From assembly GCA_016844625.1 (NCBI GenBank), contig JAERMN010000386.1:1-8766 (forward strand): a DNA stretch of 8,766 nt. Direction: 5' to 3'. Origin of the DNA: Deltaproteobacteria bacterium. Lineage in GTDB: Bacteria > Desulfobacterota > Binatia > UBA9968. Every line of letters begins with the position of its first letter. Position 1 is the stretch's first letter. This document shows positions 1 through 6,614 of this stretch, one piece after another. The notes below the pieces were generated by a model that was not told the DNA's origin, searched no databases, and saw nothing but the letters and a program-made list of their open reading frames with translations. The translations under genes and the position numbers were made by a program.

Positions 1-2484
1 CACCGGCGTGCCGTCTTCCAAATAAGGCATGTCTTCTTCGGGAAGAATGCGCGAGATAACCCCCTTGTTACCATGACGGCCGGCCATCTTGTCGCCCACC
101 TGCAACTTGCGCTTGATCGCGACAAAAGTCTTGACCATCTTGATCACACCCGGCGGTAGCTCGTCGCCGCCTTTGAGCTTTTCAATTTTATCGTCAAAGG
201 CGCGCTTGATCAGATTGACTTGGCTGGTTGTGCTCTCGATGATCCGGCCGAGCTCGTTCTCCACCGACTCATTGTCGACGCGAATCTCGCTCCAGTACGA
301 CATCGGCAACTGATCGAGATCCGCTTCGGTCAGCTCCTGCCCCTTATTGAATAGCACCTTGCGGCTGTCGTCGCTGATCCGGCCAGCTAAGCGCCGACCG
401 GCGAGGAGCTTTTTTAGGCGCCGGAGGGCGCCCTCTTGCAGGATGCGGACTTCGTCGTGCTGGTCTTTTCTGAGCCGGGTGACCTCCTCATCCTCGATAA
501 ACTTGCTGCGGTCATCCTTGCCTAAACCCTTACGCGAGAAGATCCTCACGTTGATGACCGTGCCTTCGACGCCGGGCGGCACCCGCAGCGAGGTATCGCG
601 CACTTCGCCTGCCTTCTCGCCAAAAATCGCGCGCAACAGTTTCTCTTCGGGAGACAGCTGGGTTTCTCCCTTGGGCGTGATTTTACCGACCAGAATATCG
701 CCGGGCTTCACTTCGGCGCCAATGCGGATAATACCACTCTCGTCGAGATCGGTGAGCGCCTCATCGCCGACGTTGGGAATATCCCGGGTGATTTCCTCCG
801 GTCCAAGTTTGGTGTCGCGCGAAACGCACTCAAATTCTTCGATGTGAATCGACGTGTAGATATCTTCTTTGACCACCCGCTCGCTAATCAAGATCGAGTC
901 TTCGAAGTTGTAGCCGCCCCATGGCATTAGGGCGACGACGACGTTGCGGCCCAAAGCGAGCTCGCCCATTTCCGTCGACGGGCCGTCCGCGATGACATCG
1001 CCGGCTTTCACCTGATCGCCGACATCGATGATTGGCCGCTGGTTAATGCAGGTGCTCTGGTTCGAGCGCTGATACTTCACCAAATTGTAAATGTCGACGC
1101 CGGTATCCCGTGGTCCCGAGGTTTTATCCGCCTTGACGACGATGCGCGTCGAATCGACGCTCTCGATCACGCCGTCGCGCCGCGCCACGACGGTCACGCC
1201 GGAATCGCGAGCGACTATCTTTTCCATGCCAGTGCCAACAAACGGCGCCTCGGTGCGCAACAGCGGTACCGCTTGACGTTGCATGTTGGAACCCATCAGT
1301 GCGCGGTTCGCGTCATCGTTTTCCAGGAATGGAATCAAAGACGCCGCCACGCTCACCAGTTGGTTCGGCGACACGTCCATGAAGTTCACTTCTTCGGGCC
1401 GCGCCATGACGAACTCGCCGCCTTTGCGCGACGAGACCAAATCGATATCGAAATGACCTCGGCTATCGAGGGGCGCGTTGGCCTGGGCGATCACGTGATC
1501 TTCCTCTTCCAGCGCCGACAGGTAGCGAATCCGGTCGGTCACTCGGTTGTTTTCAACTTCACGATAGGGGGTTTCGATAAAACCGAAATCGTTGACCCGC
1601 GCGTAAGTCGTCAGCGACGCGATGAGACCGATATTCGGACCTTCCGGCGTTTCGATCGGACAGACTCGGCCGTAGTGCGTCGGATGCACGTCGCGCACTT
1701 CAAAACCGGCGCGCTCACGGGTCAAACCGCCTGGGCCGAGGGCCGACAGACGCCGCTTATGGGTAATCTCGGAAAGCGGATTGGTCTGATCCATGAACTG
1801 CGACAACTGGCTCGAACCGAAGAATTCTTTGAGCGCCGCCGAAACTGGTTTGTAATTAATCAACTCTTGCGGCATCAAGGTTTCGATGTCCTGCAGACTC
1901 ATCTTTTCCTTGATCGCCCGCTCCATGCGCACTAAGCCGACACGGAAATGATTTTCCACCAACTCGCCGACGGCGCGCACACGGCGATTGCCGAGATGGT
2001 CGATGTCGTCCACCGAGCCATTGCCGTTCTTGAGCTCCATCAAATAGCGCACCACTTCGAGGATGTCCTCTTTTCGAAGCGTCCCTTGCTCGAGGGGCAC
2101 GTTGAGCTTCAGCCGGTGGTTGAGCTTCAACCGGCCGACCTTGGAAAGATCGTAGCGGTCCGAGTTAAAAAATAAATTATTGAAAAAATTAGTCGCAGAG
2201 TCGACCGTGGGCGGATCGCCCGGCCGCAAACGCCGGTAAATCTCCATGATCGCATCCTGGGGGGACTTAATGCGGTCCTGAAGCAGCGTGTTGCGCAGAT
2301 AAGGCCCGACGCTGGAGTCATCGATAAACAGCACTTCGATCTGATGGATGCCCTTGTCGCGGATCAAGTCGAGCTTGTCTTGGGTAATTTCATGATTGCA
2401 CTCGACCAGAACCCCTTTGGATTGCGGATCGACGATGTCATGGGCAGCGACACGGCCGAGAACATCCTCCAAGGCGATTGGCAC
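1..2484 (-). CDS. rpoB: RNA polymerase beta subunit, main body after the frame change (C-terminus beyond window)
   Basis: This is the larger part of the RNA polymerase beta subunit, which forms one pincer of the polymerase and much of its active centre. The frame is open from about 2523 down to position 1 with no stop. Homology resumes at 'VPIALEDVLGRVAAHD' (from 2484). Landmarks include 'RPGDPPT', 'DDIDHLGNRR' and the rifampicin region at 1818-1732 ('GSSQLSQFMDQTNPLSEITH', then KRR and LSALGP). The residues equivalent to E. coli Q513, D516, H526, R529 and S531 are all present; position 518 is Thr rather than Asn. Further on come 'RPIETPEGPNIGL'-type sequence (here with CPIETPEGPN), 'MPWGGYNFEDSI', and 'GDKMAGRHGNKGVISR' with the two active-site lysines near the window edge. 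About 828 codons are visible; roughly 250 more are expected outside. This frame differs from the rpoB start frame, so it is not continuous with the segment at 2486-3331 as sequenced. A GTG at 2484 is a codon a gene caller could take as a start, but I do not think it is a real one. Confidence 0.95.
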   Translation of the reverse strand, partial: MPIALEDVLGRVAAHDIVDPQSKGVLVECNHEITQDKLDLIRDKGIHQIEVLFIDDSSVGPYLRNTLLQDRIKSPQDAIMEIYRRLRPGDPPTVDSATNFFNNLFFNSDRYDLSKVGRLKLNHRLKLNVPLEQGTLRKEDILEVVRYLMELKNGNGSVDDIDHLGNRRVRAVGELVENHFRVGLVRMERAIKEKMSLQDIETLMPQELINYKPVSAALKEFFGSSQLSQFMDQTNPLSEITHKRRLSALGPGGLTRERAGFEVRDVHPTHYGRVCPIETPEGPNIGLIASLTTYARVNDFGFIETPYREVENNRVTDRIRYLSALEEEDHVIAQANAPLDSRGHFDIDLVSSRKGGEFVMARPEEVNFMDVSPNQLVSVAASLIPFLENDDANRALMGSNMQRQAVPLLRTEAPFVGTGMEKIVARDSGVTVVARRDGVIESVDSTRIVVKADKTSGPRDTGVDIYNLVKYQRSNQSTCINQRPIIDVGDQVKAGDVIADGPSTEMGELALGRNVVVALMPWGGYNFEDSILISERVVKEDIYTSIHIEEFECVSRDTKLGPEEITRDIPNVGDEALTDLDESGIIRIGAEVKPGDILVGKITPKGETQLSPEEKLLRAIFGEKAGEVRDTSLRVPPGVEGTVINVRIFSRKGLGKDDRSKFIEDEEVTRLRKDQHDEVRILQEGALRRLKKLLAGRRLAGRISDDSRKVLFNKGQELTEADLDQLPMSYWSEIRVDNESVENELGRIIESTTSQVNLIKRAFDDKIEKLKGGDELPPGVIKMVKTFVAIKRKLQVGDKMAGRHGNKGVISRILPEEDMPYLEDGTPV

Positions 2485-3331
2485 GCAGCACCGGCCGGGT
2501 AAACTTTTTCCCTTCCTTGACGATCATGTCGTTGGACTTCGGATCACGCACATCCGCGCTCACCTTGGCGCCGAACAGGTGATTTGGATTAAACACCAAA
2601 GCTGGCTTGCGGCCGTCGAAAACAATTGTATCGCTCTTGTAGTAATAGTTGAGCAAGTCTTCCGGGGTCATGCCCAAGGCACGTAGTAGCACGGTGGCGT
2701 GGAATTTGCGCCGCCGGTCGATGCGCACGTAGACAATATCGCGCGGGTCAAACTCCAGATCGACCCACGAGCCACGGTAAGGAATGACTCTGGCGGAGTA
2801 GAGCAACTTGCCGCTGGCATGGGTTTTACCCTTGTCATGCTCGAAGAAAACCCCCGGCGAACGGTGTAACTGGCTGACGATCACGCGCTCGGTGCCATTG
2901 ATCATGAACGTGCCATTAACCGTCATGAGCGGGATTTCGCCGAAGTAGACTTCCTGCTCTTTGACGTTCTTGATGCTGCGCGAGCCGGCCTGTGGATCGA
3001 CATCCCAGAGTACCAATTGCACCGTGACTTTCAGCGGCGCGGCGTAGGTCATAGTGCGCTGATGGCATTCCTCGACGTCGTACTTGGGTTCGCCGAGCGC
3101 GTAACTGACGAACTCCAAGGAAGCGGTTTCGTTAAAATCCTTGATGGGGAAAACCGACCTAAAAACTTCCTGCAATCCCATGTTCTGCCGTTCCGTCGGC
3201 AGGGCATCTTTCTGTAGAAACAAACCGTAAGAGTTTTTTTGGATTTCAATTAAGTAGGGAAGATCGATGATCTTTCGAATCCTCCCGAAACTGCGCCGAA
3301 AGCGTAAGTTATTGGCGACTTGAAATGCCAT
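2438..3331 (-). CDS. rpoB: RNA polymerase beta subunit, N-terminal segment ending at a frameshift stop
   Basis: This is the N-terminal part of the RNA polymerase beta subunit (protrusion and lobe). It starts at ATG 3331, preceded by a strong ribosome binding site (GGGAGGAG at 3337-3344). It begins 'MAFQVANNLRFRRSFGRI' and contains typical beta motifs: 'FPIKDFNETASLEFVSY', 'PKYDVEECHQR', 'KEQEVYFGEIPLMT', 'GTERVIVSQLHRSPGVFF' and 'IPYRGSWVDLEFD'. Real homology ends at 'GKKFTRPVL' (codon 282, 2488-2486). The remaining codons ('RANRLGGCSRPCRCP') are out-of-frame translation ending at TGA 2440-2438. It follows rplL by 74 nt, the usual rplL-rpoB order. As sequenced, the product would be a 297-residue fragment lacking the catalytic core, which cannot support transcription. 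Either the sequence is wrong here or an intact rpoB lies elsewhere. Confidence 0.93.
   Translation of the reverse strand: MAFQVANNLRFRRSFGRIRKIIDLPYLIEIQKNSYGLFLQKDALPTERQNMGLQEVFRSVFPIKDFNETASLEFVSYALGEPKYDVEECHQRTMTYAAPLKVTVQLVLWDVDPQAGSRSIKNVKEQEVYFGEIPLMTVNGTFMINGTERVIVSQLHRSPGVFFEHDKGKTHASGKLLYSARVIPYRGSWVDLEFDPRDIVYVRIDRRRKFHATVLLRALGMTPEDLLNYYYKSDTIVFDGRKPALVFNPNHLFGAKVSADVRDPKSNDMIVKEGKKFTRPVLRANRLGGCSRPCRCP
2484..2488 (-). other. rpoB: Frame change and probable short deletion inside rpoB
   Basis: Upstream rpoB codons begin at coordinates that are 1 modulo 3; downstream codons begin at multiples of 3. The switch happens between CTG (2488-2486) and GTG (2484-2482). From memory, E. coli RpoB has about nine more residues between the 'GRRIT' and 'VPVEYIAG' segments than this sequence has between 'GKKFT' and 'VPIALED'. 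A loss of about 26 nt would explain both the frame change and the missing residues. The exact breakpoint may be off by a few bases. Confidence 0.85.
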
Positions 3332-3336
3332 GCGTG

Positions 3337-3344
3337 CTCCTCCC
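3337..3344 (-). promoter_or_regulatory. rpoB ribosome binding site
   Basis: GGGAGGAG lies five bases upstream of the rpoB ATG at 3331. It fixes the start at 'MAFQVANN' and shows that initiation of rpoB looks normal, so the gene's defect is internal. The 74-nt rplL-rpoB gap shows no clear attenuator hairpin with a U tract. Confidence 0.75.
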
Positions 3345-3405
3345 TCGAACTAGCGGTCGACGATCCATCATTGAAAGCTCAACGGGAACAACCACTGCGA
3401 GAGAC

Positions 3406-3780
3406 TTACTTAATTTCAACCTTGGCGCCCTGCTCTTCGAGCTTCTTCTTGATCGTTTCGGCTTCGGCTTTAGGCACGGCTTCTTTCACCGGCTTGGGCG
3501 CGCCATCGACGAGATCCTTGGCCTCTTTCAAACCCAGGCCAGTGAGCTCGCGCACGACCTTGATGACTTGAATCTTCTTCTCACCCACCTCAGTGAGGAT
3601 GACGTTAAACTCCGTCTTTTCCTCGGCCGCTGCCGCCGCCGGACCGGCCACCGCTGCAGCCACCGGCGCCGCTGCGCTAACGCCCAACTCTTCTTCGAGC
3701 TCCTTAACCAGAGCCGCCGCATCCATCAAGGTCATGTTCTTGATGAAATCCTTAACCTGTTCTTTTGATACGCCTTCCAT
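3406..3780 (-). CDS. rplL: Ribosomal protein bL12 (L7/L12)
   Basis: This is the acidic stalk protein of the large ribosomal subunit. Dimers bind the C-terminal helix of uL10 and recruit the GTPase factors, including the EF-Tu encoded upstream. It has 124 residues, the usual family length. The N-terminal dimerisation helices (about 1-35, 'MEGVSKEQVKDFIKNMTLMD') are followed by an Ala-rich flexible hinge (about 36-53) and a globular C-terminal domain. That domain contains 'EKKIQVIKVVRELTGLGLKE' and 'AKDLVDGAPKPVKE', which carry the conserved factor-binding surface. It lies 36 nt downstream of rplJ, the universal rplJ-rplL pair. A purine-rich site (AAAGGGGG) precedes the ATG. The gene is intact. 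Confidence 0.98.
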   Translation of the reverse strand: MEGVSKEQVKDFIKNMTLMDAAALVKELEEELGVSAAAPVAAAVAGPAAAAAEEKTEFNVILTEVGEKKIQVIKVVRELTGLGLKEAKDLVDGAPKPVKEAVPKAEAETIKKKLEEQGAKVEIK

Positions 3781-3816
3781 AACTACCCCCCTTTAATTGA
3801 TTCCGTGATTTTTTTG

Positions 3817-4359
3817 CTACTCGCCCTTTGTCTTGCGTAACGATTCGAGCAGTCGGACCATCTGCGCGCCGGGCTCTTGAATCGTGCGCAACAACTGGGT
3901 CGCCGGCGCATTGATCATCGCCAGCAACATCGCCTGCAACTCCGGCTTGCTCGGCATTTGAGATAAAACTTTAACGCCCGCCGGATCCATGAAGCGGCCT
4001 TCGAATACACCGCCTTTGATGCGCAGCTTATCGTTGTCGGCGGCGAACTTGATCAAAGCCTTAGACAAGACAACCGGATCTTCGTAGGCAAACACCCAAC
4101 CGTTAGGTCCCTCGATCAGTTTCTCAAGTTCGCCAAAAGCGGTGTCCTTGAGCGCGCGGCGTATCATGGTATTTTTGATCACCTGATACTCGCCCGAAGC
4201 GTTGCGGATCTCCCGGCGCAATTTAGTCATCTGCGCCACTGACAAGCCGCGGTACTCGGTAACGATCGCCATCTTGGCGGATTTTAACAAGTGGTTAACG
4301 GCGTTGACCGTTTCAGCCTTTGCGCCGTGACTAGCACGGGCCGATTGCAATTCCGACAT
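3817..4359 (-). CDS. rplJ: Ribosomal protein uL10
   Basis: uL10 anchors the bL12 stalk to 23S rRNA next to uL11. It has 180 residues, slightly longer than E. coli L10 (about 165) because of an extended N-terminus ('MSELQSARASHGAKAET'). Diagnostic segments are 'YRGLSVAQMTKLRREIR' (36-52) and 'VIKNTMIRRAL' (60-70) in the RNA-binding domain. The long C-terminal helix that carries bL12 dimers ends 'QMVRLLESLRKTKGE'. The site GGGAGAAGGG sits directly before the ATG. The gap after rplA is only 60 nt, shorter than the E. coli L10 leader where the L10-L12 complex represses translation. It contains only two small hairpins (4407-4417 and 4375-4386). Confidence 0.98.
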   Translation of the reverse strand: MSELQSARASHGAKAETVNAVNHLLKSAKMAIVTEYRGLSVAQMTKLRREIRNASGEYQVIKNTMIRRALKDTAFGELEKLIEGPNGWVFAYEDPVVLSKALIKFAADNDKLRIKGGVFEGRFMDPAGVKVLSQMPSKPELQAMLLAMINAPATQLLRTIQEPGAQMVRLLESLRKTKGE

Positions 4360-4419
4360 ACCCTTCTCCCTAAACTCGGTCGAGTGAAATTCGCGTCTCG
4401 ATGTTGTTGCTGAGCAAGC

Positions 4420-5124
4420 TTATGCAGCCATCGTGCGCACCTGCGCGAGGTCGATTTTAATGCCAGGCCCCATGGTCGTAGCGACCGTTACGCCCCTGAC
4501 GTAATTACCCTTTGCCGATGCTGGCTTCGCTCTTAAAATCGACAGCAAGACAGCTTTGGCATTGTCGATGAGCTGTTCGGCGCCAAAGGACGCCTTGCCT
4601 ACCGGCACATGAACGATGCCGGCCTTGTCGACGCGAAACTCCAACTTACCAGCTTTGATTTCCTTGACCGCCTTGCCGATATCCACCGACACCGTGCCGG
4701 TTTTTGGATTGGGCATCAGACCGCGCGGGCCAAGCACTTTACCGATACGGCCAACGGCCGCCATCATATCCGGAGTGGCAACCGCCTTGTCGAAATCGAA
4801 CCAGCCCTCGCTGATTTTCTTGATCAGTTCGTCACTGCCCACGTAATCTGCCCCGGCCTCTTGCGCTTCTTTTTCTTTTTCGCCCTTAGCAAACGCGAGC
4901 ACCCGAACCGTCTTACCGATGCCATGGGGCAAGCTCACGGTGCCGCGGACATTTTGGTCGGCCTGGCGCGGATCAACGCCGAGACGAATCGCCAACTCAA
5001 CGGTCTCATCGAACTTGGCCCGAGCCGTCTCTTTGACTAAGCGCAAACTCTCTTCCAACGGATAACGCTGATCGCGGTCCACTTTGGCCAACGCCGCACG
5101 ATAGGACTTTCCATTATCACTCAT
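4420..5124 (-). CDS. rplA: Ribosomal protein uL1
   Basis: uL1 forms the mobile L1 stalk at the ribosomal E site, which helps release deacylated tRNA. In many bacteria it also represses the L11-L1 mRNA. It has 234 residues, the same length as E. coli L1. The family signature 'IGKVLGPRGLMPNPKTGTV' lies at about 127-145. Other conserved parts are 'FDETVELAIRLGVDPRQADQ' near the N-terminus and 'GNYVRGVTVATTMGPGIKID' near the end. The start is supported by GAGG six bases upstream of the ATG at 5124. It follows rplK by 70 nt. No obvious L1-binding mimic was identified in the short gaps around it. Confidence 0.98.
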   Translation of the reverse strand: MSDNGKSYRAALAKVDRDQRYPLEESLRLVKETARAKFDETVELAIRLGVDPRQADQNVRGTVSLPHGIGKTVRVLAFAKGEKEKEAQEAGADYVGSDELIKKISEGWFDFDKAVATPDMMAAVGRIGKVLGPRGLMPNPKTGTVSVDIGKAVKEIKAGKLEFRVDKAGIVHVPVGKASFGAEQLIDNAKAVLLSILRAKPASAKGNYVRGVTVATTMGPGIKIDLAQVRTMAA

Positions 5125-5194
5125 GGCATTCCTCTAAGCGCCGAATTGCTGTTGTTAAAAAATAATACGTTGCGGTCGGTCGCGGCAAAATGAA

Positions 5195-5620
5195 TTAACC
5201 TTCGACCTCCAAGCCCAGGCTCCGCGCGGTTCCTTCCACCGACTTCTCCGCGGCCGCCAAATCCTTCGCGGTCAAGTCCTTAAACTTGAGTTCGGCGATC
5301 TGCCGGACTTGAGCGCGGCTCACTTTGCCGACTTTGGTTTTCCCCGGTTCGGCGGAACCTTTTTCTAGCCCAGCGGCTTTTTTCAATAAGATCGACGCCG
5401 GCGGCGTTTTGGTGACGAAGCTAAAGGAGCGGTCCGCGTAGACTGTGATAATCACCGGAGTGATCATCCCCAGCTGTGCCTGCGTCGCGGCATTAAATGA
5501 CTTGCAAAACTCCATAATGTTGACGCCGCGCTGACCGAGCGCCGGCCCGACCGGCGGACTCGGATTCGCTTGTCCGGCAGGAATTTGCAATTTGATTTCG
5601 GCAATAACTTTCTTCGCCAT
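5195..5620 (-). CDS. rplK: Ribosomal protein uL11
   Basis: uL11 binds the GTPase-associated centre of 23S rRNA at the base of the stalk. I chose ATG 5620, giving 141 residues beginning 'MAKKVIAEIKLQIPAGQANP', the normal family length. An in-frame start at 5692 would add 24 residues encoded inside nusG that are unlike the family. Conserved elements are 'PPVGPALGQRGVNIMEF' (22-38), the Pro-rich linker 'TKTPPAS' (about 70-76), and the C-terminal rRNA-binding domain ending 'GTARSLGLEVEG'. AAGGA at 5631-5635 precedes the start. It follows nusG by 19 nt, the standard nusG-rplK-rplA order. Confidence 0.98.
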   Translation of the reverse strand: MAKKVIAEIKLQIPAGQANPSPPVGPALGQRGVNIMEFCKSFNAATQAQLGMITPVIITVYADRSFSFVTKTPPASILLKKAAGLEKGSAEPGKTKVGKVSRAQVRQIAELKFKDLTAKDLAAAEKSVEGTARSLGLEVEG

Positions 5621-5630
5621 TTTTCTCTTA

Positions 5631-5635
5631 TCCTT
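5631..5635 (-). promoter_or_regulatory. rplK ribosome binding site that decides the start
   Basis: AAGGA lies 10 bases upstream of ATG 5620. Together with the family-typical 'MAKK' start, it favours the 141-residue product over the longer in-frame reading that would overlap nusG. Confidence 0.6.
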
Positions 5636-5639
5636 CGAT

Positions 5640-6170
5640 CTAGTTCCGCTCCACCTGGACGAACTCGAGCTCCACCGGAGTGGCTCGGCCAAATATGCTG
5701 ATCAAGACTCTCAACTTGCCCTTGTCTGGCTTGACATCTTCGACGACGCCGTTGAAATCGGCGAACGGGCCATCGACCACTTTCACGTTTTCGCCCACTG
5801 AGAATAACACCCGCGGTTTCGGCTTGATCGCGCCGTCTTCCATCTGTTGCGTGATCGCGCGAACCTCGTCGTCGCTCACCGGCGGCGGATTCGTGCTGCC
5901 GCCGACGAATCCGGTCACCTTGGGAGTTTCCTTGACCACATGCCAAGTCTCGTCGTTCAATTCCATCTGCACCAAAATGTAGCCGGGAAAAAACTTCCGT
6001 GAAGAAGTCTTCTTCTTACCCTTAACCAGCTCAACGACCTTCTCCACCGGCACCAAGACTTCGCCAAAAAAATCCTGCTTGCCGAGCAGCTTGATGCGCT
6101 CCGCAAGGGCGGCCTTGGCCTTTTGTTCATAACCCGAAAAGGTGTGCACGATGTACCACTGTTTCGCCAT
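5640..6170 (-). CDS. nusG: Transcription elongation/antitermination factor NusG
   Basis: NusG binds RNA polymerase across the clamp to promote processive elongation. Through its KOW domain it links polymerase to Rho or to ribosomal protein S10. It has 176 residues, a normal bacterial length. The NGN domain (about 4-100) begins 'QWYIVHTFSGYEQKAK' and contains 'SSRKFFPGYILVQMEL' and 'TGFVG'. The KOW domain is at about 123-150 ('FSVGENVKVVDGPFADFNG'), followed by the signature 'RVLISIFGRATPVELEF'. It starts 18 nt after secE with GAAGG upstream, and is followed 19 nt later by rplK. Sitting in the same transcript as rpoB fits its partnership with RNA polymerase. The gene is intact. Confidence 0.98.
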   Translation of the reverse strand: MAKQWYIVHTFSGYEQKAKAALAERIKLLGKQDFFGEVLVPVEKVVELVKGKKKTSSRKFFPGYILVQMELNDETWHVVKETPKVTGFVGGSTNPPPVSDDEVRAITQQMEDGAIKPKPRVLFSVGENVKVVDGPFADFNGVVEDVKPDKGKLRVLISIFGRATPVELEFVQVERN

Positions 6171-6188
6171 AGGAGAGTACCTTCAGGA

Positions 6189-6404
6189 TCAGCCGAGCAT
6201 GGCCTGAATAGCCTTGGTCAGAACAAAATCGACCGCTGCCAAGTAGACGGAAACTAGGATCACAACAATAATCACCACTGCGGTCGCCGCATAAGTCTCC
6301 TTGCGCGACGGCCAATAGACCTTCTTTAACTCCTGCCAAGACTCCTGGATAAAATCGGTGCCGTGACGCACCCCATCCTGAAGTTGTTGAATCCAATCCC
6401 CCAT
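6189..6404 (-). CDS. secE: Protein translocase subunit SecE
   Basis: SecE is the small essential clamp subunit of the SecYEG protein-conducting channel in the cytoplasmic membrane. The 71-residue product is the single-span form found in most bacteria outside the enterics. It has a short N-terminal region, the conserved amphipathic segment 'ELKKVYWPSRKET' (25-37) that lies along the membrane surface, and one transmembrane helix of about 39-62 ('AATAVVIIVVILVSVYLAAV'). It starts at ATG 6404 with GGGAG upstream, only 22 nt after the CCA end of tRNA-Trp. Processing of that tRNA would therefore leave secE with a very short 5' leader. It is followed by nusG, as in most bacteria. Confidence 0.96.
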   Translation of the reverse strand: MGDWIQQLQDGVRHGTDFIQESWQELKKVYWPSRKETYAATAVVIIVVILVSVYLAAVDFVLTKAIQAMLG

Positions 6405-6426
6405 GAGGCTCCCAAACCTAATGAGA

Positions 6427-6503
6427 TGGCGGGTCAGGCAGGACTCGAACCTGCAACATCCGGATTTGGAGTCCGGCGCTCTACCAATTGGAGCTACTGA
6501 CCC
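6427..6503 (-). tRNA. tRNA-Trp (anticodon CCA)
   Basis: A full cloverleaf can be drawn. The acceptor stem is GGGTCAG/CTGACCC; the D stem is GCTC/GAGC with TTGG in the loop. The anticodon stem is CCGGA/TCCGG around the loop CTCCAAA (anticodon CCA), and the T stem is GCAGG/CCTGC around TTCGAGT. The discriminator is G and the 3' CCA is encoded (6429-6427). It sits between the rpmG remnant (12 nt upstream) and secE (22 nt downstream), the typical place of tRNA-Trp in this cluster. It must be cut from a mixed tRNA/mRNA transcript. Confidence 0.97.
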
Positions 6504-6515
6504 CCCGTATCTCGG

Positions 6516-6590
6516 TTACATCCGATTCTTCGTGCTGGTATAATTTTTTCGCTTACATTTGTCGCAAGCAAAGCCAATGAGTTCCCGCAT
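6516..6590 (-). pseudogene. rpmG: Truncated ribosomal protein bL33 gene
   Basis: A 24-codon reading frame encodes 'MRELIGFACDKCKRKNYTST' and then KNRM and stop (TAA 6518-6516). This matches the N-terminal half of bL33 (typical pattern MRD/E-I-I-x-x-A-C-x-x-C-K-x-R-N-Y-T-T-T-K-N-K/R). bL33 is normally about 49-55 residues with a second CxxC pair in a 'KKYCxxCxxH' segment. That half is absent here: only C9 and C12 of the zinc site are present, and tRNA-Trp begins 12 nt after the stop. A good ribosome binding site (6599-6604) precedes it. The place between tuf and tRNA-Trp/secE is where rpmG is expected. An internal or terminal deletion of roughly 75-80 nt is the likely cause. A genuine mini-protein is unlikely. 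Confidence 0.82.
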
Positions 6591-6598
6591 GGTCGCAG

Positions 6599-6604
6599 CC
6601 TCCC
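6599..6604 (-). promoter_or_regulatory. Ribosome binding site of the rpmG remnant
   Basis: GGGAGG lies 8 bases upstream of the ATG at 6590, within 15 bases of the tuf stop. A near-perfect site here supports the view that a true small gene began at this ATG before it was truncated. Confidence 0.65.
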
Positions 6605-6614
6605 TCGCGTTACG

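Noticed and set aside
1273..1935. Long plus-strand open frame (220 codons) opposite rpoB
   Set aside because: It is the antisense of well-conserved rpoB codons, with Arg/His-rich composition and no recognisable family. The other plus-strand frames opposite rpoB, rplL, rplA and tuf were rejected for the same reason.
2504..2509. Slippery-looking AAAAAG in rpoB just before the frame change, suggesting programmed -1 frameshifting
   Set aside because: A -1 shift leads to the wrong frame; the downstream part needs +1 (or -2). Also, about nine residues are missing at the junction, which frameshifting cannot explain.
5621..5692. N-terminal extension of rplK starting at 5692
   Set aside because: The extra 24 residues overlap nusG, do not resemble uL11, and the start at 5620 has its own ribosome binding site and gives the standard length.
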